DNA of 64,000 bases, from the NCBI RefSeq assembly GCF_900100885.1, contig NZ_LT629692.1:1798001-1862000 (forward strand). Reading direction: 5' to 3'. This document shows positions 1-8,726 of this stretch, piece after piece. Under the pieces are notes generated by a model that saw only the letters and a list, made by a program, of their open reading frames with translations, searched no databases and was not told the origin of the DNA. Position numbers and translations under genes: made by a program. Each line of letters begins with the position of its first letter. The first letter of the stretch is position 1. This DNA comes from Microbacterium pygmaeum. Its GTDB lineage: Bacteria > Actinomycetota > Actinomycetes > Actinomycetales > Microbacteriaceae.

Positions 1-90
1 GCCATCCGGCGTTCACCGGGCCGTGCGGCCCTCGCTTCCTGAGCGTGCGTTAGCCTGATTCCCGACGCTGAGAGAAGCGGAGGGAAGTCG

Positions 91-200
91 ATGGACCGCA
101 CACCACGCATCCGAACCATGGATGCGCTTGGACGGAACGTCCTTCGGCATTGCACGAGCGGATGCCGCGGCCTTGCCGTGGCGCCAAGGCGCTGTCTGTA
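91..200 (+). CDS. possible 36-residue leader peptide
   Basis: A short reading frame (ATG 91, TAG 198-200) begins about six bases after a good Shine-Dalgarno stretch, GGAGGGAAG. It ends inside the loop of the intrinsic terminator at 186-215. The predicted peptide is basic and contains three cysteines, and it matches no family I recognise. Placement just before the HNH nuclease gene suggests either a leader peptide or a spurious frame within a small RNA leader. Confidence is low because the frame is short. Confidence 0.25.
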
Positions 201-215
201 GACAGCGCCTTTTTT
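186..215 (+). terminator. intrinsic terminator in leader of HNH gene
   Basis: A perfect 9-bp stem, GGCGCTGTC against GACAGCGCC, closes on a TGTA tetraloop and is followed by a run of six T on the plus strand. Upstream, GCCTTG (170-175) can pair with CAAGGC (185-190). That pairing uses the first bases of the terminator stem, so the two structures are mutually exclusive. Confidence 0.75.
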
Positions 216-289
216 CATGCCCCTGCGCACCTCGAATCGTCGCAGTCGAATCACCGGGAAGCCGTCCCGGCCGTTCGAGAGGATGAGGA

Positions 290-787
290 ATGCGCACACT
301 GGTGCTCAATGCGGGCTACGAGCCGCTCGCGGTCGTGTCGTTCAAGCGGGCCATCGTGCTCGTGATGAACGAGAAGGCCACTGTCGTCGAACGGGTCGAC
401 GGTGAACCGGTCTGGGGAGCGCGGGGCGCCTACGATCGCCCGGCCGTCATCCTCCTGACCCGCTACGTGCGGGTTCCGGGGGGCCGCAACATCCCGGTCA
501 CCCGTCGGGGCGTGCTGCGCCGGGACGGGCACCGCTGCGGATACTGCGGCAAAGCGGCATCCACCATCGACCACATCATGCCGCGCTCGCGCGGCGGCGC
601 CGACACGTGGGAGAACCTCGTCGCGTGCTGCCTGCGCTGCAACAACATCAAGGGCGACAAGACGCCGCAGGAGATGTCGTGGGACCTGCGGACCATCCCG
701 CGGCCCCCGCGCGGCGTGCAGTGGACGGTGCGCGGCACTGACCGGACCGACCCGACGTGGGATCGGTATCTGGAGCTGGCCGCCTAG
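290..787 (+). CDS. HNH endonuclease
   Basis: This 165-residue protein belongs to the stand-alone HNH endonuclease family common in actinobacterial chromosomes. The C-terminal half carries a treble-clef HNH domain. It has CxxC pairs at C83/C86 and C114/C117 holding structural zinc, the DH motif at D94-H95, and the typical PRSRGG and CNNIK segments. The N-terminus (about residues 1-70) is the conserved all-beta region found in this subgroup. The start ATG at 290 is preceded by GAGAGGATGAGGA. Its cellular substrate is not known. No phage or mobile context surrounds it, so it is probably a housekeeping chromosomal gene. Confidence 0.85.
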   Translation: MRTLVLNAGYEPLAVVSFKRAIVLVMNEKATVVERVDGEPVWGARGAYDRPAVILLTRYVRVPGGRNIPVTRRGVLRRDGHRCGYCGKAASTIDHIMPRSRGGADTWENLVACCLRCNNIKGDKTPQEMSWDLRTIPRPPRGVQWTVRGTDRTDPTWDRYLELAA

Positions 788-803
788 CGACTCGACGGTC
801 GGT

Positions 804-1133
804 TCACGCGTCCACGTGCTTCCATTCGCTGACGAACTGCTCGACGCTCTTGCGCGTCAGTTCGTCGCGGACGGTGGCCAGCACGTGGGTTGCCTCCTCG
901 AACTGCCCGACGTTCGCGCGCAGCACCTCGGCACCGGTGTCGAGGCGCTTGACGACCAGCTCGAATCCCGGCAGGGCGTCCTCGCCGCCCGCGCCGAAGG
1001 CGGACAGGACGATCGCTGCGCCGTTGCGCAGCAGCCGCATCGGCGTGCTGAGCCGGCGACGCTCGAGATCGGCTGACAGGTATTCGGCTGCCATGCCGCT
1101 CGATCGCGGCGAGTCGGGGCGGTCGGCGTTCAT
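804..1133 (-). CDS. hypothetical protein, 109 residues
   Basis: A small soluble protein that I do not assign to a family. The longer open frame reaching 2030 only overlaps the hydrolase gene on the other strand. The natural start is the ATG at 1133, giving 109 residues with a basic N-terminal third, a short hydrophobic stretch around residues 36-48 (RNGAAIVLSAFG) and a helical, charged C-terminus rich in E, K and V. It is convergent with the HNH gene, with 16 bases between the stops. Function unknown. Confidence 0.6.
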   Translation of the reverse strand: MNADRPDSPRSSGMAAEYLSADLERRRLSTPMRLLRNGAAIVLSAFGAGGEDALPGFELVVKRLDTGAEVLRANVGQFEEATHVLATVRDELTRKSVEQFVSEWKHVDA

Positions 1134-1207
1134 CCCTTCAAGGGTATGTGCACCGGATCCAGGAGAGACGCTTCGCCTGTCCCGAGAGGTGCAGACCCGC
1201 GGCGTAT

Positions 1208-1299
1208 CACAACTCCTCCTGGACCCGGGCGGGCGAGGGGAGCGTCCGTGACATCCCGCGCTGACAGAGGAGTGCCGGAAAGAATGAGGAGGAGTTGTG
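1208..1299. repeat. 13-bp inverted repeat around a 66-bp loop
   Basis: CACAACTCCTCCT at 1208-1220 is the exact reverse complement of AGGAGGAGTTGTG at 1287-1299. The pair lies in the 258-bp gap before the isochorismatase-like gene, where no other gene is visible. It could be a long-range RNA hairpin that masks a Shine-Dalgarno-like AGGAGG, a regulator site pair, or a remnant of a small element. Confidence 0.5.
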
Positions 1300-1391
1300 G
1301 CACGCCACGGAAGAACACTGCGGCGGTTTCCCGACGGGATGCGGCAGTCCCGCCGCTCCCGCCGGTGCGACGCGCGTGATGGGATGGATCC

Positions 1392-1955
1392 ATGACCCGA
1401 GCCCTCATCGTGATCGACATGCAGCGCGGCTTCGACGACCTGGAATTCTGGGGCGCGACGGCGAACCCGGATTGCGAGGCGAACGTCGCCGCCCTCGTGC
1501 AGGCATGGACGACGGCGGGTGAGCCGATCGTCGTGGTGCGCCACGACTCCGCGTCGCCGGCTTCGCCGCTGCATCCGGATCAGCCTGGCAATGCCCTCGT
1601 CAGAGCCGTCGCCGCCGTCGACCCGGCGCTGTTCGTCACGAAGAACGTGAATTCCGCGTTCTACGGCGACCCCGATCTGGGGGCGTGGCTGAGCGCCCAG
1701 GGCATTCGGGAACTGGTGATCTGCGGCATCCAGACCAACATGTGCGTGGAGACGACCGCCCGCATGGCGGGCAATCTCGGCTACGACGTCACGGTGGTGC
1801 TCGATGCCACCCGCACCTTCGATCTGGAGGCGGATGTCGCGGGTCTGGGTATCGTGACGCAGACGGCGTCGGAGCTGATGGCCACCACCGCGCTGGTGCT
1901 GCAGGCGGGCGGATTCGCGAAGATCGACTCCACGGCGGGAATGCTCGCGGGGTAG
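1392..1955 (+). CDS. cysteine hydrolase of the isochorismatase family
   Basis: A 187-residue single-domain hydrolase. The family triad is present: D9 in the opening strand (LIVIDMQ), K84 and the nucleophile C118 in GIQTNMCVE, with the cis-peptide region before it. Family members split isochorismate, nicotinamide or other amides, and the sequence alone does not fix the substrate. The closest style is the general 'cysteine hydrolase' group rather than PncA, since the metal-binding DxHxxxxH motif of nicotinamidase is absent. It stands alone between a minus-strand gene and the SOS-controlled imu operon. Confidence 0.85.
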   Translation: MTRALIVIDMQRGFDDLEFWGATANPDCEANVAALVQAWTTAGEPIVVVRHDSASPASPLHPDQPGNALVRAVAAVDPALFVTKNVNSAFYGDPDLGAWLSAQGIRELVICGIQTNMCVETTARMAGNLGYDVTVVLDATRTFDLEADVAGLGIVTQTASELMATTALVLQAGGFAKIDSTAGMLAG

Positions 1956-2029
1956 CTCGCGAGGTCTCGCCCAACCTTCAACCTGACGTCTGAGGTTGGT
2001 TATACGTTCGAGTCTCGATGTAGAACACA

Positions 2030-2045
2030 TAGAACATCTGTTCTA
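2030..2045 (+). promoter_or_regulatory. LexA SOS box of the imuA'-imuB-dnaE2 operon
   Basis: TAGAACATCTGTTCTA is a perfect 16-bp palindrome matching the actinobacterial/Bacillus LexA consensus GAACNNNNGTTC. It ends only 10 bases before the proposed imuA' start at 2056. LexA bound here would block transcription until DNA damage. Confidence 0.9.
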
Positions 2046-2055
2046 TTCTGTCGGG

Positions 2056-2877
2056 ATGAGGGCGATCGTGCAGGATCACGCGCACGCTGTGGGAACCACA
2101 GCAGCGCCTGACGAGCATCGCTCCGCACCCCGGGACATCAGCAGTCGGGACATCAGCAGTCGCGACAGCGGCGGCCGCGACATCAGCAGCGAAGTGACCC
2201 GGCTGCGCGCGCAGATGGAGCGGGCGCAGGGCCGTTCGCTGGATGCCCCGGTGCTGCCGACCCACCCGGCCTTCTCGTCGCTGCTCCCTGGGGGCGGACT
2301 CAGGCCGGGGGTCGCCTACTCGATCGCCTCGTCCTCGTCGCTCCTGCTGGCGCTGCTGGCCCAGCCGTCGCAGGCGGGCATCTGGTGCGGCGTGGTCGGC
2401 ATGCCAGAACTCGGTGCCGAGGCGGCCGAGCACGCGGGCATCGACCTGGAGCGGCTGGTGCTCATCCCCGAACCGGGGCCGCGCTGGCTCGCGGTGGCCT
2501 CGACCGTCGCCGAAGTGCTCCCGGTGGTGGCGGTGCGTCCGTCCTCACGGACCACCGACGGTGACAGGTCGCGTCTGGCCGCACGGCTGCGCGATCGCGG
2601 AGCCGTGCTGCTCGTGCAAGGACCCTGGCCGCAGGTCGAGGCGACGCTCGAGCTGAGCGAGCCGCGGTGGAGCGGACTCGAGCGCGGACACGGCTACGTC
2701 TCGGGGCGTGAAGTCACCGTCACCGCCCGCAGCAGGCGCTGGCCGACCTCGCGTCGGGAGCGGATGCTGCTGCCCGGCGCCGACGGCCAGCCGATGGTGC
2801 TGCCGGGGCGTCAACCCGGGCTCCGGCCCGCGGTGCACGAGACGATCGAGCAGCTGCCGATCCGGGCGGTGGGCTGA
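2056..2877 (+). CDS. imuA': ImuA'-like accessory protein of translesion synthesis
   Basis: First gene of the mutasome operon. It is a 273-residue RecA-like accessory protein (ImuA' type), which in mycobacteria supports ImuB and DnaE2 in error-prone repair. I chose the ATG at 2056 rather than the in-frame codon at 1996 because the LexA box (2030-2045) would otherwise lie inside the gene. The start sits so close to that box that the message is probably leaderless or nearly so. The N-terminus carries a low-complexity RDISS repeat. The core (THPAFSSLLPGGGLRPG onward) resembles the RecA/SulA-like fold but lacks an obvious Walker A motif. The stop is followed after one base by the imuB ATG. Confidence 0.85.
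   Translation: MRAIVQDHAHAVGTTAAPDEHRSAPRDISSRDISSRDSGGRDISSEVTRLRAQMERAQGRSLDAPVLPTHPAFSSLLPGGGLRPGVAYSIASSSSLLLALLAQPSQAGIWCGVVGMPELGAEAAEHAGIDLERLVLIPEPGPRWLAVASTVAEVLPVVAVRPSSRTTDGDRSRLAARLRDRGAVLLVQGPWPQVEATLELSEPRWSGLERGHGYVSGREVTVTARSRRWPTSRRERMLLPGADGQPMVLPGRQPGLRPAVHETIEQLPIRAVG
2131..2190 (+). repeat. 15-bp tandem repeats encoding RDISS
   Basis: Two exact copies of CGGGACATCAGCAGT (2131-2145, 2146-2160) are followed by two diverged copies (2161-2175, 2176-2190). They lie inside imuA' and encode RDISS-RDISS-RDSGG-RDISS. The unit is a multiple of three, so slippage changes linker length without breaking the frame. Confidence 0.8.
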
Positions 2878-2878
2878 T

Positions 2879-4486
2879 ATGCGCCCCGATGCGCCGGTGC
2901 GCAGCCTCGTGCTGTGGCTGCCCGACTGGCCGGTCACGGCGCTGATGCGCGAGGGGACGATCTCGGACGACGGTCTCGAGCCCGGTGGAGACCGGGACCA
3001 GCCGGTGGCGGTGCTCGCGAACAACACGGTGGTCGCCTGTTCGGCATCGGCTCGTGCAGAGGGGGTGCGCCGCGGCCAGCGTCGCCGTGACGCGCAGGCC
3101 CGGTGCCCCGGCCTGCGGATCGTTCCCGCAGACCCCGCCCGCGACCAGCGCACGTTCGCCCCGGTGGTGGCCGGTCTCGAAGAGCACGCCCCGGGGGTGC
3201 AGATCCTGCGGCCGGGGCTGTGCGCGCTGCGCGCCCGAGGACCCTCGCGCTATTACGGCGGCGAGGCGGAGGCCGCGCAGATGCTGCGGGGTGTGCTGGG
3301 CGAACTCGACCTCTTCGATGTGCGGGCCGGCATCGCCGACGGACCCTTCACCGCCGAGCACGCCGCCCGGGTCGGCACCAGCGCCACCTCGCCGGTGTGC
3401 GTGGTTCCGGCGGGGGGTGCCGCGGGGTTCCTCGCTCCGCTGTCGGTCGCCGCGCTCGGGTTCGAGACCGGGGGAGGCGGCCTCGACCCCGAGCTGCTCG
3501 CCCGGCTCGGAGTGCACACCCTCGGCGCCTTCGCCGCGATGGACGCCGACCGCGTGCGCGAACGGTTCGGCGAAGGCGGAGTGCGGCTGCATGCGCTGGC
3601 GGGGGGCCGCGACTCCCAGCCGGTGCTGCCGCGGGTGCCGCCGCCCGAGCTGCACCGCGAGGTGGCGTTCGAGCCTCCGCTGGAGATCGCCGAGCAGGTG
3701 GCCTTCGGCATGCGCATCGCGGCGGAGGAGTTCATGGCCGGCCTCGCCGCGCTCGCCCTGGTGTGCACCGAGCTGCGGGTGGAGCTGTACGGCGACCGGG
3801 GGGAGCGCAGCGAACGGGTGTGGCTGCATCCGGGATCGTTCGACCCCGCCGCGATCGTCGACCGTGTGCGATGGCAGCTCGCAGAAGACGCCCAGACCAG
3901 GGTGCTCAAAAGCGGTGTGATCCTGGTGCGGATCTCTCCGGAGGCGGTGGATGCGGCATCCCACCACGTCCCGGCCATCTTCGGCGCCGGCACCGACGAG
4001 CGCGTGCACCATGCGCTCTCGCGTGTGCAGGCGATGCTCGGGCATCGCGGGGTGCTGACACCGGCCATCGGTGGTGGACGATGGCTGATCGAGCGGCAGG
4101 TGCTGGTCGCGTGGGGCGATCGTCAGGTGATCAACGCCACGCGGAATCAGCCGTGGCCGGGCAGCCTGCCCGATCCGCTGCCGAGCACCGTGTTCTCGGC
4201 GCGCGTGGCGGTCGAGGTCGTCGATGCCGACGGCGACGCGGTGGCGGTCGGCGACCGCGACGCCCTGACATCGGCGCCCGCCCTGCTCTACGGTCCTGAT
4301 CAGGACGGCGGGGATCGGGCGCGCGTGATCCGCGAGTGGGCGGGGCCGTGGCCGGTGATCGAGCGGGGGTGGGATGCCGCGCGCACCCGTCGCGCGCATC
4401 GCTTCCAGATCGTCGATGCCGACGATGTCGCCTGGCTGCTGGTCTGCGAGCACGGGGAGTGGTTCGCCGAGGGCAGGTACGACTGA
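2879..4486 (+). CDS. imuB: ImuB, catalytically silent Y-family polymerase homologue
   Basis: A 535-residue DinB/Y-family homologue, the adaptor of the ImuA'-ImuB-DnaE2 mutasome. In the characterised mycobacterial system ImuB binds the beta clamp and recruits DnaE2. The polymerase palm starts at LVLWLPDWPV, but the acidic catalytic residues expected of active DinB are not visible at the usual places, as is typical of ImuB. Thumb and little-finger regions follow, and the C-terminal extension is characteristic of ImuB. The ATG at 2879 starts one base after the imuA' stop. The TGA at 4484-4486 overlaps the dnaE2 ATG. Confidence 0.92.
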   Translation: MRPDAPVRSLVLWLPDWPVTALMREGTISDDGLEPGGDRDQPVAVLANNTVVACSASARAEGVRRGQRRRDAQARCPGLRIVPADPARDQRTFAPVVAGLEEHAPGVQILRPGLCALRARGPSRYYGGEAEAAQMLRGVLGELDLFDVRAGIADGPFTAEHAARVGTSATSPVCVVPAGGAAGFLAPLSVAALGFETGGGGLDPELLARLGVHTLGAFAAMDADRVRERFGEGGVRLHALAGGRDSQPVLPRVPPPELHREVAFEPPLEIAEQVAFGMRIAAEEFMAGLAALALVCTELRVELYGDRGERSERVWLHPGSFDPAAIVDRVRWQLAEDAQTRVLKSGVILVRISPEAVDAASHHVPAIFGAGTDERVHHALSRVQAMLGHRGVLTPAIGGGRWLIERQVLVAWGDRQVINATRNQPWPGSLPDPLPSTVFSARVAVEVVDADGDAVAVGDRDALTSAPALLYGPDQDGGDRARVIREWAGPWPVIERGWDAARTRRAHRFQIVDADDVAWLLVCEHGEWFAEGRYD

Positions 4487-7400
4487 TGGGCTTCAACAAC
4501 CCCTCCGTCCCCTGGTCGGAGATCGAACGGCTGCTGAGCGACCGCCGGGCGCCGAGCGCGCCGGCCGGCGCGGACGGCGGAGACAGCCCCGCCTGGTTGC
4601 GCAAGCGCGGAAAATACGAGGCGCCCTCCATCGCGCGACCGGCCGACGTCGTGCCCTATGCCGAGCTGCACGCCCACTCGTCGTACTCGTTCCTGGACGG
4701 CGCCTCTTCCCCCGAAGAGCTCGCCGAAGAGGCCGAGCGGCTCGGCCTGCACGCCCTCGCGATCACCGACCACGACGGGTTCTACGGGATCGTGCGCTTC
4801 GCCGAGGCAGCAGAGTCGCTGCAGGTCAAGACGGTGTTCGGCGCGGAGCTCTCGCTCGAGCTCCCCAAGCCGCAGAACGGCGAGGCCGACCCGGTCGGCG
4901 CGCACCTGCTCGTTCTCGCCCGCGGCGAGGAGGGCTACCACCGGCTCGCCTCCGCCATCACGCACGCTCAGCTCAACGGCGCAGAGAAGGGACGGCCCCG
5001 CTACGACCTCGAGGAGCTCGCCGACCAGGCCGGTGGACACTGGGCGATCCTGACCGGGTGTCGCAAAGGTGCGGTGCGGCGCGCGCTGGCGGAGGGAGGG
5101 GCGGATGCCGCGGCATCCGCTCTGGATTCCCTCGTCGATCTCTTCGGGCAGGACAGCGTGCATGTCGAGCTGATCGATCACGGCGATCCGCTCGACTCGC
5201 GCCACAACGACGTGCTCGCCGCGCTCGCCGCGCAACGCGGGCTGCCGATCCTCGCGAGCAACAACGTGCACTACGCAGTTCCCGAGCGCGCACACCTCGC
5301 GGCAGCGGTCGCGGCGGTGCGCGCCAACCGCGGGCTCGACGAGCTCGACGGCTGGCTGCCCGCCCACGCCGGCGCGCACCTGCGCTCGGGTGCCGAGATG
5401 CGGGAGCGCTTCGCACGGTATCCCGGAGCCGTCGAGCGCACGGTGACGCTCGCCGACGAACTGGCATTCCCGCTGCGGCGGGCAAAGCCCGCGCTGCCGA
5501 AGCAGAAGGTGCCCGACGGGCACACGCCCATGTCGTGGCTGCGGCACCTCGTGTGGCAGGCGGTGCCGCGCAAGTATCCGGATCTGTCGGAGGCCGACCG
5601 CGTCCGCATCGAGAAGGAGCTCGGCGTCATCGAGATGAAGGACTTCCCGGGCTACTTCCTGATCGTCTACGGCATCGTTCAGGAGGCGCGGCGCCGAGGC
5701 ATCCTGTGTCAGGGTCGTGGGTCTGCCGCCAACAGCGCCGTCTGCTACCTGCTCGATATCACCGCGGTCGATTCGATCGCGTACAAGCTGCCGTTCGAGC
5801 GGTTCCTGTCGTCGCTGCGCGACGAGGAGCCCGATATCGACGTGGACTTCGATTCCGATCGCCGCGAGGAGATCATCCAATGGGTCTTCAACGAATACGG
5901 CCGTGACCGTGCTGCCCAGGTCGCCAACGTGATCCAGTACCGGCCGAAGAACGCCGTGCGCGACATGGCCAAGGCGCTCGGTCATTCACCCGGTCAGCAG
6001 GATGCCTGGTCGAAGCAGGTCGAAGGGTGGGGGGCATCGCTGTCGACCGCGCAGGGGCACGACATCCCCGATCAGGTGATCGAGTTCGCGACGGAGCTGC
6101 TGAAGGCCCCGCGGCATCTGGGCATCCACTCCGGCGGCATGGTGCTGACCGATCGTCCGGTCGGCGAGGTGGTGCCGATCGAGCACGCGCGCATGGAGAA
6201 CCGGACGGTGATCCAGTGGGACAAGGACGACGCGGCCTGGATGGGGCTCGTCAAATTCGACCTCCTCGGACTCGGGATGCTGGCGGCGCTGCAGTACTGC
6301 TTCGATCTCATCGCAGGGTCCACTGGTGAGCGGTGGGAGCTGTCGACGATCCCGAAAGAGGAGAAGGCCGTCTACGACATGCTGTGCCGGGCGGATTCGA
6401 TCGGGGTGTTCCAGGTCGAATCGCGGGCGCAGATGGGACTGCTTCCCCGACTGCAGCCCCGGGCGTACTACGACCTGGTCATCGAGATCGCATTGATCCG
6501 GCCGGGACCCATTCAGGGCGGCGCGGTGCATCCGTTCGTGCGGCGCAAACTCGGGCTCGAGGAGACCACGTATCCGCACCCCAAGCTCGTGCCGGTCCTG
6601 GAGCGCACCCGCGGCATCCCGATCTTCCAGGAGCAGCTCATGCAGATGGCGGTCGCCGTCGGCGAGGTCAGCGGCGAGGACGCCGATCTGCTGCGGCGGG
6701 CGATGGGATCCAAGCGCGGAATCGAGAGGATCGAATCGCTGCGCGAGAAGCTCTACGAGGGCATGGCGCGCAATGGTCTGGTGGGGGATGCCGCTGACGA
6801 CATCTACGCGCGGATCCAGGCGTTCGCGAACTTCGGGTTCGCCGAATCGCACTCGCTGTCGTTCGGGCTGCTGGTGTACGCGAGCTCGTGGATCAAGCTG
6901 CACTACCCGGCCGCGTTCCTCGCGGGACTGCTGCGGGCGCAGCCGATGGGGTTCTATTCGCCGGCGACCCTGAGCGGCGATGCGCGGCGGCACGGCGTGG
7001 AGGTGCGCCGGCCAGACCTGCTGCGTTCGGGCGTGCAGGCGGTGCTCGAGCCGGTCGCTGCACACCCGGATCAGGTGACCGCGGGAGCAACCGGGATGGA
7101 CTCCTGCGCGCACCGCATCCAGCCCCCGACCGGCGAGTTCGACATCACCGAGCCCGACGAATCCGCCGCGCATCGCCGCGACGGACACTTCGCGGTGCGG
7201 CTGGGGCTGGCCGCGGTCAAGGGCATCGGCGATGCCGTCGCCGAGCGCATCGTCGCCGCCCGGGAGAGCGGGGGAGCGTACCGCGATCTGCGTGATCTGG
7301 TCCGTCGCACCGGGGTCACCGCCGCCCAGCTCGAAGCACTCGCCACCGCCGGAGCCTTCGAATGCCTCGGCATCACGCGGCGCGAGGGCATCTGGCTCGC

Positions 7401-7893
7401 CGGGTCCGCCGCGCAGGATCGCGCCGAGTTCCTTCCCGATTCACTGGTGTCGGTCCAGCCGCCGCTGTTCACCGATCCCACCAGCTACGAGCAGCTCGCG
7501 AGCGATCTGTGGGCCACCGGCATCTCCACCGATGATCACCCGTTGACCCACTTCCGTTCGGGGCTGGATGCTCGTGGCGTGCTCACCTCGTCCGAGCTGC
7601 GGCAGCACGAGTCCGACCGCCGGGTGGAAGTGGCGGGGCTGGTGACCCACCGGCAGCGGCCGGCGACAGCATCCGGAATCACGTTCATCAACCTCGAAGA
7701 CGAACACGGCCTGGTCAACGTGATCTGCTCGGTCGGGGTGTGGAATCGGTATCGCCGGGTCGTGCGCGACGCACCTGCGCTGATCGTGCGTGGGATGCTG
7801 GAGCGCTCGGTCGAGGGGGTGACCAATCTCGTGGCAGATCGGTTCGAAGATCTGCGGGTCGAGGTCGGGCACCGCTCGCGCGACTTCCGCTGA
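4486..7893 (+). CDS. dnaE2: error-prone DNA polymerase III alpha subunit DnaE2
   Basis: A 1135-residue C-family polymerase, the catalytic member of the SOS mutasome, which inserts nucleotides opposite lesions. An N-terminal PHP domain (AELHAHSSYSFLDGASS, then ITDHDGFYG) is followed by the polymerase core with PDIDVDFDSDRR carrying catalytic aspartates and the fingers region. A tandem HhH region (VKGIGDAVAERI) and an OB-fold (VEVAGLVTHRQRP) are at the C-terminus. The length is that of DnaE2, shorter than replicative DnaE. The ATG at 4486 overlaps the imuB stop by one base. Transcription should depend on the LexA box at 2030-2045. Confidence 0.95.
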   Translation: MGFNNPSVPWSEIERLLSDRRAPSAPAGADGGDSPAWLRKRGKYEAPSIARPADVVPYAELHAHSSYSFLDGASSPEELAEEAERLGLHALAITDHDGFYGIVRFAEAAESLQVKTVFGAELSLELPKPQNGEADPVGAHLLVLARGEEGYHRLASAITHAQLNGAEKGRPRYDLEELADQAGGHWAILTGCRKGAVRRALAEGGADAAASALDSLVDLFGQDSVHVELIDHGDPLDSRHNDVLAALAAQRGLPILASNNVHYAVPERAHLAAAVAAVRANRGLDELDGWLPAHAGAHLRSGAEMRERFARYPGAVERTVTLADELAFPLRRAKPALPKQKVPDGHTPMSWLRHLVWQAVPRKYPDLSEADRVRIEKELGVIEMKDFPGYFLIVYGIVQEARRRGILCQGRGSAANSAVCYLLDITAVDSIAYKLPFERFLSSLRDEEPDIDVDFDSDRREEIIQWVFNEYGRDRAAQVANVIQYRPKNAVRDMAKALGHSPGQQDAWSKQVEGWGASLSTAQGHDIPDQVIEFATELLKAPRHLGIHSGGMVLTDRPVGEVVPIEHARMENRTVIQWDKDDAAWMGLVKFDLLGLGMLAALQYCFDLIAGSTGERWELSTIPKEEKAVYDMLCRADSIGVFQVESRAQMGLLPRLQPRAYYDLVIEIALIRPGPIQGGAVHPFVRRKLGLEETTYPHPKLVPVLERTRGIPIFQEQLMQMAVAVGEVSGEDADLLRRAMGSKRGIERIESLREKLYEGMARNGLVGDAADDIYARIQAFANFGFAESHSLSFGLLVYASSWIKLHYPAAFLAGLLRAQPMGFYSPATLSGDARRHGVEVRRPDLLRSGVQAVLEPVAAHPDQVTAGATGMDSCAHRIQPPTGEFDITEPDESAAHRRDGHFAVRLGLAAVKGIGDAVAERIVAARESGGAYRDLRDLVRRTGVTAAQLEALATAGAFECLGITRREGIWLAGSAAQDRAEFLPDSLVSVQPPLFTDPTSYEQLASDLWATGISTDDHPLTHFRSGLDARGVLTSSELRQHESDRRVEVAGLVTHRQRPATASGITFINLEDEHGLVNVICSVGVWNRYRRVVRDAPALIVRGMLERSVEGVTNLVADRFEDLRVEVGHRSRDFR

Positions 7894-7958
7894 GGTTCAC
7901 GCTTCATCGCGGAGGCAGTCGATGCTCCCCCTTGCGGCCTCGGTGGGATACTTCCCGT

Positions 7959-8726
7959 TCACGTCTGCGGCAGGTCAGCTACCGCAGGGGGCGCATTGGC
8001 GCCGACCTCACGGATTTCCAGGCGCACCGCCTCCTCACGCAGCACCGCAGCGTTGAGTCGGCAGTGGATCGGCACGGTCGAGCCCAACATCTCGCCGGCT
8101 GAGAACTCCGTGCCGTCGTCGCCGATGAAGACGACCGAGTACGTTGCGCCGACTTCCAGCCCTGTCGCGTCGACCACGGCCTCCGTGCCCCAGGTGTGCG
8201 CCACCAGTGCAGCGTCGATCTGCGCGCCCGCGGGTTCGGAACGGACGTCGATCTGTTCGACCGCACCCAGCGTGCCCGGTCCGCCCGACGGCGGTGTGCT
8301 CACCAGAGAGGGAATCGCGAGCCCCGCGCCGAGACCGATCGCGACGCAGGCCGCGCCGAGCAGGGGGGTGATCCAGCGCCGTGGTCGACGTCCGTCTCGC
8401 CGTACCGGCAGGTCTTGCTGGGGCGTGAGCGCCGGAGCAGAAGCCGGCGACAGGGGCGCAGGTACGGACTCGGATGAAGCAGCGACCGCATCCGATCGTG
8501 TCGTCGCGGCAATCCGCTCCCGAAGCTCATCGCTCGGCGCGACCTCGGTCCACGTGAGGTCCGAGACGGCAAGGCGGAGAGAAATGTCACGCATGGTCGC
8601 GATCTCGTCATCCAGCCACGGGTGCGTACGGCGGAGGTCGTCGAGCTCGTCAGCCTCGTCTGGTGTGAGTTCATCGGCGACCGCCGCGGCGATGAGTGCG
8701 GCGACCCTGTCGTCAAGACTGTCCAT
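7959..8726 (-). CDS. anti-sigma factor, RskA type
   Basis: A 255-residue membrane anti-sigma factor for the sigma gene that overlaps it. The cytoplasmic N-terminus (about 130 residues) begins with a helical ASD-like region without the HxxxCxxC zinc motif. It is followed by a Pro/Ala/Ser linker and a single membrane helix near residues 107-125 (the segment starting ITPLLGAACVAIGLG). The extracellular remainder is the RskA-like C-terminal domain. The start ATG at 8726 lies within the last codons of the sigma gene, a 14-base overlap that would keep the two proteins in step. By analogy with RskA, release would involve regulated proteolysis. Confidence 0.8.
   Translation of the reverse strand: MDSLDDRVAALIAAAVADELTPDEADELDDLRRTHPWLDDEIATMRDISLRLAVSDLTWTEVAPSDELRERIAATTRSDAVAASSESVPAPLSPASAPALTPQQDLPVRRDGRRPRRWITPLLGAACVAIGLGAGLAIPSLVSTPPSGGPGTLGAVEQIDVRSEPAGAQIDAALVAHTWGTEAVVDATGLEVGATYSVVFIGDDGTEFSAGEMLGSTVPIHCRLNAAVLREEAVRLEIREVGANAPPAVADLPQT

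Noticed and set aside
1134..2030. Long minus-strand extension of the 109-residue gene at 804-1133
   Set aside because: It overlaps the isochorismatase-like gene entirely on the other strand, is Arg/His-rich and has no family features. The natural N-terminus is at 1133.
4300..5985. Long antisense frames across imuB and dnaE2
   Set aside because: Typical high-GC shadow frames opposite well-supported genes.
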